A stretch of 64,000 bases of DNA from positions 124,001-188,000 of the forward strand of contig NZ_NFJH01000003.1 in assembly GCF_002159765.1 (NCBI RefSeq). The letters are read 5' to 3'. A program made the position numbers and the translations under genes. Positions 55,606 through 63,998 of the stretch are shown piece after piece (position 1 is the first letter of the stretch; every line of letters starts with the position of its first letter). The DNA is from Collinsella sp. An268 (GTDB lineage: Bacteria > Actinomycetota > Coriobacteriia > Coriobacteriales > Coriobacteriaceae). The notes beneath the pieces are model-generated. The model saw only the letters and a program-made list of their open reading frames with translations. It ran no database searches and had not been told where the DNA came from.

Positions 55606-56805
55606 CTAGCCCGCTGCAACCAATCCGGCGAGCGCCGACGAGATAACGGCCTCGAGCGCCGCGGCCGACGCGTCCCCATAGGACATGTTCGACATGGCGC
55701 AGACAAGATACGGCGTGCTCCCCACCTGCACCACGCCTGCATCCGAGGTGGAGTTGTAGAGGACGTCGCCCCCGACCCAACCCGCTTTGTTCCACACGCG
55801 CACAGAGCCCAACGGCGTTTCGGTTTGAACGGTAGCGTCAAGCGTGACGGCGTCGGCTGCGGGCGTGGCGGCGTCGAGGGGCGCCGTCGGCGCCACCCCG
55901 GCCGGAACGCCCAGCGCGTCGCGTATAAACGAGTGGTTCGTCGCCGCGAGCATTTGGGCAAGCCAGGTGGCAAGCACGCTCTCCGTCTCGATATACGTCC
56001 AGATATAGCTCCATGCCCGCACCATCGTGCGCGCCGACACGTTTTGGAACGGCGTGATGGGGTCTATCACCCCCGCACCAAACAGACTATCGGCCCACGA
56101 AAGGTACCCCAGACCGTCCAGGTTGTCGTGCAGAATGCGGAAGGCGTCGTTATCCGAGTCGAGCACCAGCGCCTGGATGAGCTCGCGCACCGTAAACGTG
56201 GCGCCCACGATGCCGTACGTCCCGTCGTACCAGCTGTTGGGAGACACGATGCAGCCCGTGTCGAGCGATACGGTACCGGGCTCTACCAGCTCGCGCAACA
56301 CGTAGGCGGCATAGGGCGCCTTAAAGGAGCTCGCCCCATACACCACGGTATCGGTACCGTAGGACGCGCCCGCACCCGTCACCGTATCGAGAAGCACCAG
56401 ACTCAGGCTGCCCATCGTCTGGACGGTGGCGATGGCGGCGCCGATAGAAGCCGTCGCATCCGCGGTAAGCGAGGGCGCGCCCGTTGCATGCGCGCCCCCT
56501 TCGAGGGCAAACGCGGCAAGCTCGGGCGCAGCGGGAATCGCGGCCAGGTCGAAATGCGCCAGACGCGAAGACGCACGCCTGGCGCCCTCTTCCTCTTCTG
56601 CCGCTGCCTCCGTCTCTGCCGAGCCGCTTGCGCGGCGCGCTGCCGAACCGTATGCGAGCGAGCCCGATCCGCCGGCTTGCGCCCGGGGCGTGCACCCCGT
56701 CGCAAGACCCACGCCGGCGAGCGCCGAGAATCCCAGCGCGCCCACAAACCCGCGCCGGCTCATACAGCGCGAGCCGTCCGTCTCCCGACGGCTCAGCGCG
56801 CGCAT
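55606..56805 (-). CDS. Tat-exported class A beta-lactamase-fold serine hydrolase lipoprotein
   Basis: About 399 residues. N-terminus with twin arginine (SRRGFVGALGFSALAGVG) and lipobox (ATGC, Cys38), so it should be exported folded and lipidated. The serine-hydrolase fold of the beta-lactamase/PBP type is shown by SSFK (159-162; SxxK), SDN (217-219) and a KAG triad in NKAGWVGG near residue 335, instead of KTG. Possibly a penicillin-binding or peptidase-type enzyme rather than a true beta-lactamase. The chosen ATG (56805) overlaps the C1 peptidase gene by 13 bp; a later ATG at 56763 would remove the overlap. Confidence 0.75.
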   Translation of the reverse strand: MRALSRRETDGSRCMSRRGFVGALGFSALAGVGLATGCTPRAQAGGSGSLAYGSAARRASGSAETEAAAEEEEGARRASSRLAHFDLAAIPAAPELAAFALEGGAHATGAPSLTADATASIGAAIATVQTMGSLSLVLLDTVTGAGASYGTDTVVYGASSFKAPYAAYVLRELVEPGTVSLDTGCIVSPNSWYDGTYGIVGATFTVRELIQALVLDSDNDAFRILHDNLDGLGYLSWADSLFGAGVIDPITPFQNVSARTMVRAWSYIWTYIETESVLATWLAQMLAATNHSFIRDALGVPAGVAPTAPLDAATPAADAVTLDATVQTETPLGSVRVWNKAGWVGGDVLYNSTSDAGVVQVGSTPYLVCAMSNMSYGDASAAALEAVISSALAGLVAAG

Positions 56806-58151
56806 GCGAGCGACCCCATGGGATCCCACGGCGCGAGCACGCGCGGCTCCTCGGCCTCAAACGCGGCGCGCTCCTCGTCCGTCAGATACTTCTTGTCGAC
56901 CACCACCTGGTAGACGTATTCGTCAAACCATGCATCGGACAAGGTGTCAAACCCGTCGCGCCCATGATCGGCACCCCAGCTGTTCTCGACCTTCCAGAGC
57001 GTCGGGCGCCCGTCGGCGTCGAGGTTCACGCCCTCGAGCACCATCGCGTGCGTCATGAGTGACTCGCCGTACGCGAGGCGCGCGGCGCGGTCCATGCAGC
57101 CTTCGACCGCAAAGCCAAACAGCGCATCCACATCGAGCGCCGCCGTGTCCATCATTCCCTCGTCACGCAGGTAACTCTGCCCCACATCGCATCCAAACCA
57201 CACCGGCGCGTTGTCGCGCAGCTGGGCTATCGCCACCTGCTTGAGGCGCTCGAGCGGCAGGTTGAGATACCGGACACCGCCGTCTTCCACCACGTTGCCC
57301 AAACGGCTTACCGTGTAGACGTGCCCAAACGGCTTGTCTGCCGTTGGCGCCGAGATGAGCGAGACATAGTCGTCGAGGCGCATGCCCACCGCGCGGTCGA
57401 AGAACTCCCTCGGCGTAAAGGTGCCGGAAAGCACGAGCGCATGCTCCTTATCGCGCAGGCGCACGTCGAAGGTCGCCGGCGGCTCGCCCAGGCACGTGAC
57501 GAGCAGCCGGTAGACCTCGCCCACCATCGTGCGCTTGAGCGCGGCGAGGTCCTCGGCATCCACGCCCGCCGCAGCGCTCTCGCGCAGGCGCTTGGCCGCG
57601 CCGCGGAGATACCGCGTGAGGTAGGAATCGAGCTCGCGGGTGTTGCGCGAGCAGGCGGTCTCCGGCATGGCCTCCTTGGGCACCACGCCGTATTTCTTGA
57701 CGAGGCTCTTGAACATATCCCACTGGCCGCCGTCGCCCACCGGATCGGCAAGCAGATAGCTCACCAGCCGCCCGTCGAGCGGCTCGTCGAGCGTATCGAG
57801 AATGCTCTCCAAAAACCAGTTGCTCTTCTCGAGTTTGTCCCAAAAGAGCGGGTAGGCCTGGCTGAGCTCGAATGTCTCGAGGTGGTACGTCTGGATGATG
57901 CGGTAGCGCATGGTGTTGAGGCTCGCAAACATCCAGCAACGGCCGGAGCGCTCCTGGTCGCAGCGTTTGCCCTGCTTGACCTCGATATCAAACGTGAGCG
58001 GGTTGGCGGCGACGCCCTCGGGCACGCGCGCGGCGGCGCGGATCCCCACGGAGCTGACGGCGTTCTTGGCAACGATGTTGGCACGGTCGGCGTGAAAGGC
58101 CGTGCGGGCGGCGTCGATGTCCGCAGGCGTGACGGGTTGCGGATGAGACAT
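56793..58151 (-). CDS. pepC: C1-family aminopeptidase (PepC/bleomycin hydrolase)
   Basis: 452 residues, the size of aminopeptidase C. Catalytic Cys72 (SGRCWMFASLN), His368 (MTHAMVLEGV) and Asn390 (VENSWGADHG) are all present. The C-terminus ends in a short arm (VLAPWDPMGSLACAR) that in PepC reaches the active site. A cytoplasmic hexameric peptidase that removes N-terminal residues. RBS GGAAGG before the ATG. Overlaps the following serine hydrolase gene, so the two are cotranscribed. Confidence 0.92.
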   Translation of the reverse strand: MSHPQPVTPADIDAARTAFHADRANIVAKNAVSSVGIRAAARVPEGVAANPLTFDIEVKQGKRCDQERSGRCWMFASLNTMRYRIIQTYHLETFELSQAYPLFWDKLEKSNWFLESILDTLDEPLDGRLVSYLLADPVGDGGQWDMFKSLVKKYGVVPKEAMPETACSRNTRELDSYLTRYLRGAAKRLRESAAAGVDAEDLAALKRTMVGEVYRLLVTCLGEPPATFDVRLRDKEHALVLSGTFTPREFFDRAVGMRLDDYVSLISAPTADKPFGHVYTVSRLGNVVEDGGVRYLNLPLERLKQVAIAQLRDNAPVWFGCDVGQSYLRDEGMMDTAALDVDALFGFAVEGCMDRAARLAYGESLMTHAMVLEGVNLDADGRPTLWKVENSWGADHGRDGFDTLSDAWFDEYVYQVVVDKKYLTDEERAAFEAEEPRVLAPWDPMGSLACAR

Positions 58152-58435
58152 GGCAGGTCCTTCCTGACGGGATGCGAATCGGTTGATGCACCGCGGGCTT
58201 ATGGCCGGGCGCAGGGCGCTCAGGGCAGCGGGCGGGGCGGCCAACCACCATGAGCATGGTGAGGGCTGCCGCCACAGGACCGACGCAAGGGCCGGGCGTC
58301 AGGCTCCATTCTCTCATGTTGACGGGACGAGCAGGCTGGCTGCCCGGCTCGGCGCCCAGTTTGTTACCAAATGCGCACGGCGCGGGCGAGCTCTGGCACC
58401 CCGCTCGATGCCAGGCCTTGCGGCCTTACCCCCCT

Positions 58436-58504
58436 CCTGCAAGGAAATCGCGTTTAGCCCCCTTTTCTCTCCTCTAGGGGGTCTAAACGCGATTTCCTTG
58501 CAGG
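58436..58504. repeat. Intergenic palindrome, copy B
   Basis: Arms CCTGCAAGGAAATCGCG... (58436-58462) and 58477-58504 pair over about 27 bp with a single base bulge around a 14-nt T/C-rich loop. The arm core AAGGAAATCGCG[T/C]TTAG is shared with copy A at 32421-32481. The gap 58152-58569 otherwise holds no gene. Confidence 0.8.
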
Positions 58505-58569
58505 CGTGCCGGCGGGCGCAACCCCCAAGCCTCTTTGCGCCCAGGACTCGCATACAAAAATGTGAGGCG

Positions 58570-58701
58570 CTACAGCTTCAGGTTCAGCTCGAAGCGCTCG
58601 AAAAACCCGATCCATGAGCCGTCAGCGTCGCGGACGCCCTGCATGTAGATGCGCTGATTGCGCGCCGACACGCCCACGAGCACCTCCTCGCTCGTTGCCA
58701 T
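58570..58701 (-). pseudogene. Remnant of an unidentified gene
   Basis: A 43-codon open stretch ends in a complete stop; the translation (MATSEEVLVGVSARNQRIYM ... IGFFERFELNLKL) looks protein-like, with alternating hydrophobic residues. It has no RBS and is blocked upstream by a stop, so it looks like the C-terminal leftover of a larger gene. The origin is not recognised. Confidence 0.25.
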
Positions 58702-58811
58702 GCGCCCGGCCAAACACTCGGCCGTGTTTCATGTCGAAGGAGAGCATGACACCATCTGCCCACGCTCCACGAGCTGCGCGCGTTTGGCCAGACGCATATC
58801 GCGCATTTGCA

Positions 58812-58858
58812 TGGTCGGTAGGAGCAGGGTTCGAGCCTATTGCCTCCGGATCACAAGC
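58812..58858 (-). other. tRNA-like 3'-end remnant (GTG anticodon-type)
   Basis: Read on the minus strand, the segment begins with CTTGTGA (anticodon-like GTG), continues through a variable part and a T-arm-like GGCTCGAACCC, and ends CCTACCG-A-CCA. The T-stem and the 5' half are lost. It overlaps the 3' end of the following AlbA_2-type gene, whose last codons lie inside it. This pattern fits an attachment-site scar. Confidence 0.35.
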
Positions 58859-60321
58859 CTATCGGCGGTGGTAAAGCGCTGGCGAGATGACCGCGGCGTT
58901 TCCGGCAGGCTCAGGATGAGCATCCCCGATTCGACCATCGGATTTACATAGCGGCGCATCACATAGGGCGCCTGAGCACCAAGCAGTTCGGCCAGCTCGG
59001 ACCGTGAGCGCGGCTTCTCGGCGCAAAACTCCGCGATCTTGCGCTGCTGCTCGGTAAGCCCCGTATCATCGATTACCGCGATGCATCTCTCCTCCCGAGC
59101 TTGCCTTCCCATCACCGTTACGCGGAACTGCCCGCGCGAGCTCTCGAACACCGGCGCCGGCATCCCCGCCTCCGCCAGCAACCTGCGCACGGTCGGGATA
59201 CCCGAATACCGGTTCTCGGTCTTTCCGAGCGCCTCCATGGCGGTCGCGATCACGGGGTTCCTCGTGTCGGGTTGCATCTTGCCCAAATCATCGACCGTGA
59301 GACGGCCGTAGAGACCGCCCGGATTCACAATCTCCAGTCTTCCGCGATACATCAGGATCTGAATGGGCATGCCCTGCGTATGAACGCTATAATCGCGGTG
59401 GATGAGAGCGTTGAGGATGAGCTCGCGCACAGCTTCGACAGGATACTCGTCCCGGTCGATGCGCTTTCCCGTCCTCGGGTCGACGCGGGTAGCAACCTTC
59501 ATGTTCGACCGCACGAAAGCGAGGGCCTCCGTCAGTTGCTCGTCGAGCGTCCCCTCGATTCTCTTATTGTCGAGGAATCGATTGCCCTCTCCGTCCACAA
59601 CGCCAGGCTCCGTCCCCGGAATAACGGTCGCGACAATACTAAGCTGCGGGAAATAAGCTTGAGGATAGAGCGAAAACAGCATGACGCCCGCTAACGTTGG
59701 AACGCCATCACGCGTGATGCTCATGAGCTCTAGCACGGTATCATCGTCGAGCTGAGCGAGATTGGGTTTAGACGAGGTTATGTTGCTGAGGTAGTGCCCC
59801 AGCTTCTGGGCATCGAGCGTCGATTTCGTCGCACGGTCGACCGGCTCGATCTCGTCGCGGTACTTCTTGCGAAATGCCCCGTAGCTATACACCTCGTATT
59901 CCGTCATGGGCTCGTCGGCATCACCCACACGGACGAACGAGCCCTTGAGCCTGCCCCTTCCCCGGTAGTAGCAAGGCCTATCTGACATATCAATCCCGGG
60001 AATCTCTGCCGAGACGATCATCTTGTCATCCACTGACGCGACCGTAAACACGGCACGGACTGAGGGCTGCATCTGGCTGCATTGCTCCGCGACGTGCTTT
60101 TGAAGATCCTGCGCATCATAGACGCCGACCACCTCAAACCCCTGCCGCTCATCAAGACCGAACACGATGACCCCACCGTCATCCTGGTTCGAGAAGCTTG
60201 ACAGCGTATCGTACAGACGAGACGGACAGCCCTCCTTCGCCGCCTTTACCTCAACAGTCTGCATCTCGCATCGCCGCTCCTGAATCTGATGCACCAGATC
60301 AATAAGGCCCTCGGCCAGCAT
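58837..60321 (-). CDS. AlbA_2/Schlafen-type ATP-binding protein (first copy)
   Basis: A 494-residue protein of the COG2865 type: an N-terminal AlbA_2 (Schlafen-like) domain (about 10-150, TVEVKAAKEGCPSRLYDTLSSFSNQDDGGVIVFGLDE), a GHKL-type ATPase-like part (AVRELILNALIHRDYSVHTQGMPIQILMYRGRLEIVNPGGL) and a C-terminal winged helix. Such proteins act as regulators or are linked to phage defence; biochemistry is limited. GAGAGGAG 7 nt upstream favours the ATG at 60321 over one seven codons earlier. The 55 to 130 bp upstream of this start (60376-60448) carry GTACAA-type operators. Confidence 0.75.
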   Translation of the reverse strand: MLAEGLIDLVHQIQERRCEMQTVEVKAAKEGCPSRLYDTLSSFSNQDDGGVIVFGLDERQGFEVVGVYDAQDLQKHVAEQCSQMQPSVRAVFTVASVDDKMIVSAEIPGIDMSDRPCYYRGRGRLKGSFVRVGDADEPMTEYEVYSYGAFRKKYRDEIEPVDRATKSTLDAQKLGHYLSNITSSKPNLAQLDDDTVLELMSITRDGVPTLAGVMLFSLYPQAYFPQLSIVATVIPGTEPGVVDGEGNRFLDNKRIEGTLDEQLTEALAFVRSNMKVATRVDPRTGKRIDRDEYPVEAVRELILNALIHRDYSVHTQGMPIQILMYRGRLEIVNPGGLYGRLTVDDLGKMQPDTRNPVIATAMEALGKTENRYSGIPTVRRLLAEAGMPAPVFESSRGQFRVTVMGRQAREERCIAVIDDTGLTEQQRKIAEFCAEKPRSRSELAELLGAQAPYVMRRYVNPMVESGMLILSLPETPRSSRQRFTTADRLVIRRQ

Positions 60322-60375
60322 AGCCAGCTCCTCTCGACGCATTCAAACTGATAAGGGTCACTGAGACTATCGTAG

Positions 60376-60448
60376 TTTGTACAAATACTAGCGCTTTCAG
60401 GTACAATCTTTTGTACTTATTCACAAAGTTTTCTAACTGAGTACAAAA
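60376..60448 (-). promoter_or_regulatory. GTACAA operator cluster upstream of the first AlbA_2 gene
   Basis: Three GTACAA-type sites in an AT-rich stretch: TTTGTACAAA (60376-60385), GTACAA-N4-TTGTAC (60401-60416, perfect dyad) and GTACAAAA (60441-60448). They lie 55-127 bp before the start of the AlbA_2-type gene. The AT-rich segment 60343-60540 holds no gene. Confidence 0.5.
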
Positions 60449-60573
60449 ATTTATCTATTATTCACTGTTTTCTGTAACTCTGTAACAAAGTTTTTGTAAT
60501 TTCTCGCAATCTTGCGGGACTGCTACGGTAACAAATAACTCGAAGGTCGTTAAACCTCCGAGCTCCAAGTTCA

Positions 60574-60618
60574 TGGTCGCGGGGACAGGATTTGAATCTA
60601 AAACCCCCGAGTTATGAG
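60574..60618 (-). other. tRNA-Met-like 3'-end remnant
   Basis: Read on the minus strand: an anticodon-loop-like CTCATAA (CAT), then a GGGGG stretch, a T-loop ATTCAAATC, and the acceptor end CCCCGCG-A-CCA. The 5' half is missing and the T-stem has mismatches, so it is not a functional tRNA. It looks like the 3' end of a tRNA left by an integrative element. Confidence 0.5.
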
Positions 60619-60936
60619 CGCGTCGGATGTAGCACAGCGCCGATAAGGTAGCCACGCCGTCTCCGGCATAATTTATATCGCCGGAGCGTGAATAGAACGC
60701 GACCAATTCCCGAGCCACGTAGGTCTCTTCCAGGTCGCACCACGTGGTGTCCGCAGGGCGCACATGCCGCCCGCGTTGCTCTTCTCGACTCCTCTGGAAG
60801 TATGTCAGAACGATGCGCGTAGGCAACGTGTGATGTGCCGCGGGGTCGATTCCACACCTCAATACATCCAGCTTGTTGGATAGATTTACCATCTATCAGA
60901 TATTCGTCCAGACAAATGGATACAGCTCACGTATAG

Positions 60937-61197
60937 CTGCTGCGGCGCTACCACACGGTGCGCGTAGGGCGGGTGGGAGATTTGGAGATCGACTTCGTTG
61001 CCGGGCGCGGGGGCAAACCGCATTACTACCAGGTCGCGCTGTCCGTACTGGACGAAGCGACGCTGCGCCGCGAACTGCGTCCACTCGAGCTGCTGGGGGA
61101 CGCCTACCCCAAGACGTTGCTCACCTTGGACCGCATCGGCGCGACGGACCATAACGGCATTGAGCAGCGCAGCCTCGTTGATTGGCTGCTGACATAG
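60937..61197 (+). pseudogene. C-terminal remnant of a DUF4143 AAA ATPase
   Basis: About 86 codons from a TAG at 60934 to the stop at 61197. The translation (LLRRYHTVRVGRVGDLEIDF, HYYQVALSVLDEATLRRE, GDAYPKTLLTLD, LVDWLL) matches the last part of DUF4143 AAA+ ATPases, where the motif EIDFV is characteristic. The ATPase domain and the start are lost, so it is a remnant. It shows that a related gene once stood here. No other gene is supported from 60619 to 61517. Confidence 0.7.
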
Positions 61198-61517
61198 GTT
61201 GGGAGGGCGCTCCTCGACAGCACGCCGCAGCGTCGTACGAAACGTGCGCCGGTGCAGGCTCGTGAAACTTGAGACGTGAGTGAAGAGACGCGGTGCTCGC
61301 GCTTCGCACATCGATACGATTATGGTGGTACAGGAAAAAACGCCGCGCGGCTCACCTCGACACGGCGCCTCATATTGGACAGGCCGCCTCAATCCGGATA
61401 CGAGAGGAAGACTTCTGGAGAAGGGTGCGTAGTCTCGGAAAACCCGCCGCACGGATTGAACTAACATTGCCCCTTCTGATGGTATTAGTCCAATAGGAAG
61501 TCTAATAAAGCCCTGCC

Positions 61518-61588
61518 TAGTCGTAAAATAGAGCTAAATCATTCCCCGGCAGCCCTTTTTAGTCGTAAATAGAACTCACTTACGACTA
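61518..61588 (+). promoter_or_regulatory. TAGTCGTAA operator repeats before the second AlbA_2 gene
   Basis: TAGTCGTAA occurs at 61518-61526 and 61560-61568 on the + strand and inverted as TTACGACTA at 61580-61588. The last two form a perfect dyad with an 11-bp spacer, just before the start of the downstream gene. The two + copies share about 16 bp (TAGTCGTAAA(A)TAGA). Confidence 0.6.
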
Positions 61589-61609
61589 TCGGAACCAATT
61601 GGAGTGACC

Positions 61610-63280
61610 TTGTACTACAGCGACTCCGACGTGATAGAGCTTATCAACAGAATCGAGAAACCGTACGAGACCGAGGTCGTCGAGCTCAAAGAGGCCAAGC
61701 ACGATTTCAGCTTCAAGGACCTCGGAAAGTACTTCTCGGCCCTGAGCAACGAGGCGATCCTGAGGGACAAGCAGGACGCATGGCTCCTCTTCGGCATAGA
61801 CAACGACAAGGCCGTCTGCGGCACCGCATATCGCAGGAACAGCCCCACGAAGCTTCAGTCGCTCAAGCGGGAGGTCGCCGGGCACACCAACAATCGCATG
61901 ACGTTCAGGGAGATCCATGAGCTCGAGATCGAGGGGAAGCGGGTTCTCGCCTTCCAGATCCCCGCGGCGACGCCGGGCATGCCGACCGCCTTCAACAACG
62001 CCGCCTGGGCGAGAGAGGGCGAGTCGCTCGTGCCCCTGCCCATCGACAAGTATGAGCAGATACGGCAGATGCACCGCCCCGACTGGAGCGCCTCGGAGGT
62101 CGAAGGGGCGACGTACGACGACCTCGACCCGGAGGCGGTGAGCCGCGCAGTTGAGCTGTTCCTCTCCAAGCACGACCGCCACAGGGACGCGTTCGCGGGA
62201 ATGGACGAGCGGGCGATACTCGACAAGGCGAGCCTGACCCGGGACGGAAAAATCACCCCGACCACCCTCATCCTTGCCGGAAGGCCCGAGTCGATCCATC
62301 TCCTCGGCGACATCTCGCCACGCATCACCTGGACGCTCTACGCCTCGGACGGCTCCGTGACCACCTACGAGCACTTCAAGCCGCCGTTCCTGCTCGCCGT
62401 GGACCGGGTCCTCGGCAAGATCAGGAACGAGAGGTACCGGTTCAACGCGAACGGCGCAAGCCTCTTCCCCGTCGAGGTCAGCCAGTACGAACCCGAGATA
62501 ATCAGGGAGCTCCTCAACAACTGCATCGCACACCAGGACTACTCCATGCAGGGGCGCGTGAACGTCGAGGAGTTCGAGGACCACCTTGTGTTCCTCAATG
62601 AGGGGGCGTTCATCCCCGAGACCATCGAGAAGGCGATGCGGCCCGGCTTCAAGCCGAGCTACTACCGCAACCCCTTCCTCTGTGAGGCCATGGTCCAGAT
62701 GGACATGATCGACACCATCGCCATGGGAATCCCCAAGGTCTTCCAGATGCAGAGGGGCAGGTACTTCCCGCTGCCCACATATGACCTCAGCGACCCGAAC
62801 CGCGTCGAGGTCACCATCTACGGCAAGTCGATCAACGAGAGCTACAGCCGCCTGCTCTACGCCCGCCCCGACCTCCCCATGGATGTCGTCTACCTCCTCG
62901 ACAAGGTCCAGAAGCACGAGGAGGTCACACGGGAGCAGGCGGCGAGGCTCCACGAGCTCAAGCTCGTGGAGGGGAGGTACCCCCAGCTCTCGATCACGAA
63001 CTCCCTCGCCGCCAAGACGGGGCAGGAGGTCACGTACACGAGGAGCAAGGGGCTCAACGAGGAGGCGTGCAAGTCGCTCATCGTCCAGATGCTCTCCGAG
63101 ACCGGTCCAGCGCCGCGCGCGAAGATCGTGGCGCTCCTAGATGACCTGCTCCCGGCTGGCCTCAGCGACCAGCAAAAGTCGAAGCGAGTCTCCAACCTGC
63201 TCACCAAGATGAAGAACGTCGACAGGACGGTCGACAACGACGGCGTCGTCGGGAAGGCAGCGCGCTGGAGGGCGGTATAG
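61610..63280 (+). CDS. AlbA_2/Schlafen-type ATP-binding protein (second copy)
   Basis: A 556-residue protein with an N-terminal AlbA_2 domain (about 15-130, ETEVVELKEAKHDFSFKDLGKYFSALSNEA ... DAWLLFGIDNDKAVCG), a GHKL-ATPase-like centre (EIIRELLNNCIAHQDYSMQGRVNVEEFEDHLVFLNEGAF) and a C-terminal helical/winged region. Sequence use differs from the first copy at 58837, so it is a distant paralogue. It stands upstream of a type I restriction subunit (convergent), a common place for such genes. A GTG at 61604 is possible; the TTG at 61610 has GGAG 5 nt upstream. The preceding dyad suggests autoregulation. Confidence 0.72.
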   Translation: MYYSDSDVIELINRIEKPYETEVVELKEAKHDFSFKDLGKYFSALSNEAILRDKQDAWLLFGIDNDKAVCGTAYRRNSPTKLQSLKREVAGHTNNRMTFREIHELEIEGKRVLAFQIPAATPGMPTAFNNAAWAREGESLVPLPIDKYEQIRQMHRPDWSASEVEGATYDDLDPEAVSRAVELFLSKHDRHRDAFAGMDERAILDKASLTRDGKITPTTLILAGRPESIHLLGDISPRITWTLYASDGSVTTYEHFKPPFLLAVDRVLGKIRNERYRFNANGASLFPVEVSQYEPEIIRELLNNCIAHQDYSMQGRVNVEEFEDHLVFLNEGAFIPETIEKAMRPGFKPSYYRNPFLCEAMVQMDMIDTIAMGIPKVFQMQRGRYFPLPTYDLSDPNRVEVTIYGKSINESYSRLLYARPDLPMDVVYLLDKVQKHEEVTREQAARLHELKLVEGRYPQLSITNSLAAKTGQEVTYTRSKGLNEEACKSLIVQMLSETGPAPRAKIVALLDDLLPAGLSDQQKSKRVSNLLTKMKNVDRTVDNDGVVGKAARWRAV

Positions 63281-63296
63281 CCCGCCCTCCCTACGG

Positions 63297-63998
63297 CTAT
63301 GCAGCCAAATCACGCGAGTAGAAGTATCCATAGATCTGCTTGATGCACCCGTCTAGAACATCATCGGGGTAGCTCGACTCCGGCAGCTTGTATGCTTCGT
63401 TCCGCACGATGGTCCACACCTGGCTGCGTGTCTCCTCCTTCTCGGTCCAATGCACCATCTGGCCCAAGCGCTCTTCGATGGCTGACACCATTTCGATGCA
63501 CACGCTCTTGACCTTGCGAATCTCGGACGGCGAAAGTGTGTCTTTGAAGAGCATCTCGAACACCGTCATCTGCTGCTGGTTTTGGAATCCCTCGCGCACC
63601 CACTCGCGCTGTTTCTCATCTAGGTCCTGTGACAACCTCATCAGCTCGTTGAACGTCTTCTCGATGAGGGCCTTGTCCTGCTCCTTGTTGTAGCTTTCGA
63701 TAATCCGCTCGTAGCGCTCGTAGAAATCGATTCGCAGCGGGTTATTCTTCAATGCCAGTTCGAGCCTCTCCTCTATGACTCCGCGAATATCGTCGATAAT
63801 CAGGTGCTTCCGCTTTGCTCTGGCGAATTCTTGGCTCAAGCGCCCGAAGTCGATGCCGCTTATGTCGAAGCGGGTTCCCTCCTTCGCCTGCTCGGTGGCC
63901 TCGCTCACCTCAACGTGTTCACTTACGATGTCGCGTACCCGTCGCATAAGCTCAGTGGTGTCTGAGGCTGCACGGCGCTGGTTTATCTGGTTATACAC
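63297..63998 (-). CDS. hsdR: Type I restriction endonuclease R subunit (HsdR), C-terminal part
   Basis: A reading frame enters from the right edge and ends in TAG at 63297, so this is the C-terminal part of a longer gene. The 234 visible residues match the HsdR C-terminal (DUF3387-like) helical domain: REGFQNQQQMTVFEMLFKDTLSPSEIRKVKSVCIEMVSAIEERL. HsdR is the ATP-dependent translocase/nuclease of a type I system; HsdM and HsdS should lie outside the window. It faces the AlbA_2-type gene, with a small GC hairpin (about 63265-63290) between the two stops. Confidence 0.82.
   Translation of the reverse strand: MYNQINQRRAASDTTELMRRVRDIVSEHVEVSEATEQAKEGTRFDISGIDFGRLSQEFARAKRKHLIIDDIRGVIEERLELALKNNPLRIDFYERYERIIESYNKEQDKALIEKTFNELMRLSQDLDEKQREWVREGFQNQQQMTVFEMLFKDTLSPSEIRKVKSVCIEMVSAIEERLGQMVHWTEKEETRSQVWTIVRNEAYKLPESSYPDDVLDGCIKQIYGYFYSRDLAA

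Noticed and set aside
60458-60892. 144-codon frame on the minus strand
   Set aside because: It runs through the tRNA-like remnant, has no RBS and no recognised domain.
61198-61496. Short frames on the + strand between the DUF4143 remnant and the second AlbA_2 gene
   Set aside because: No RBS, no domain, and overlapping frames are equally long; not supported as genes.
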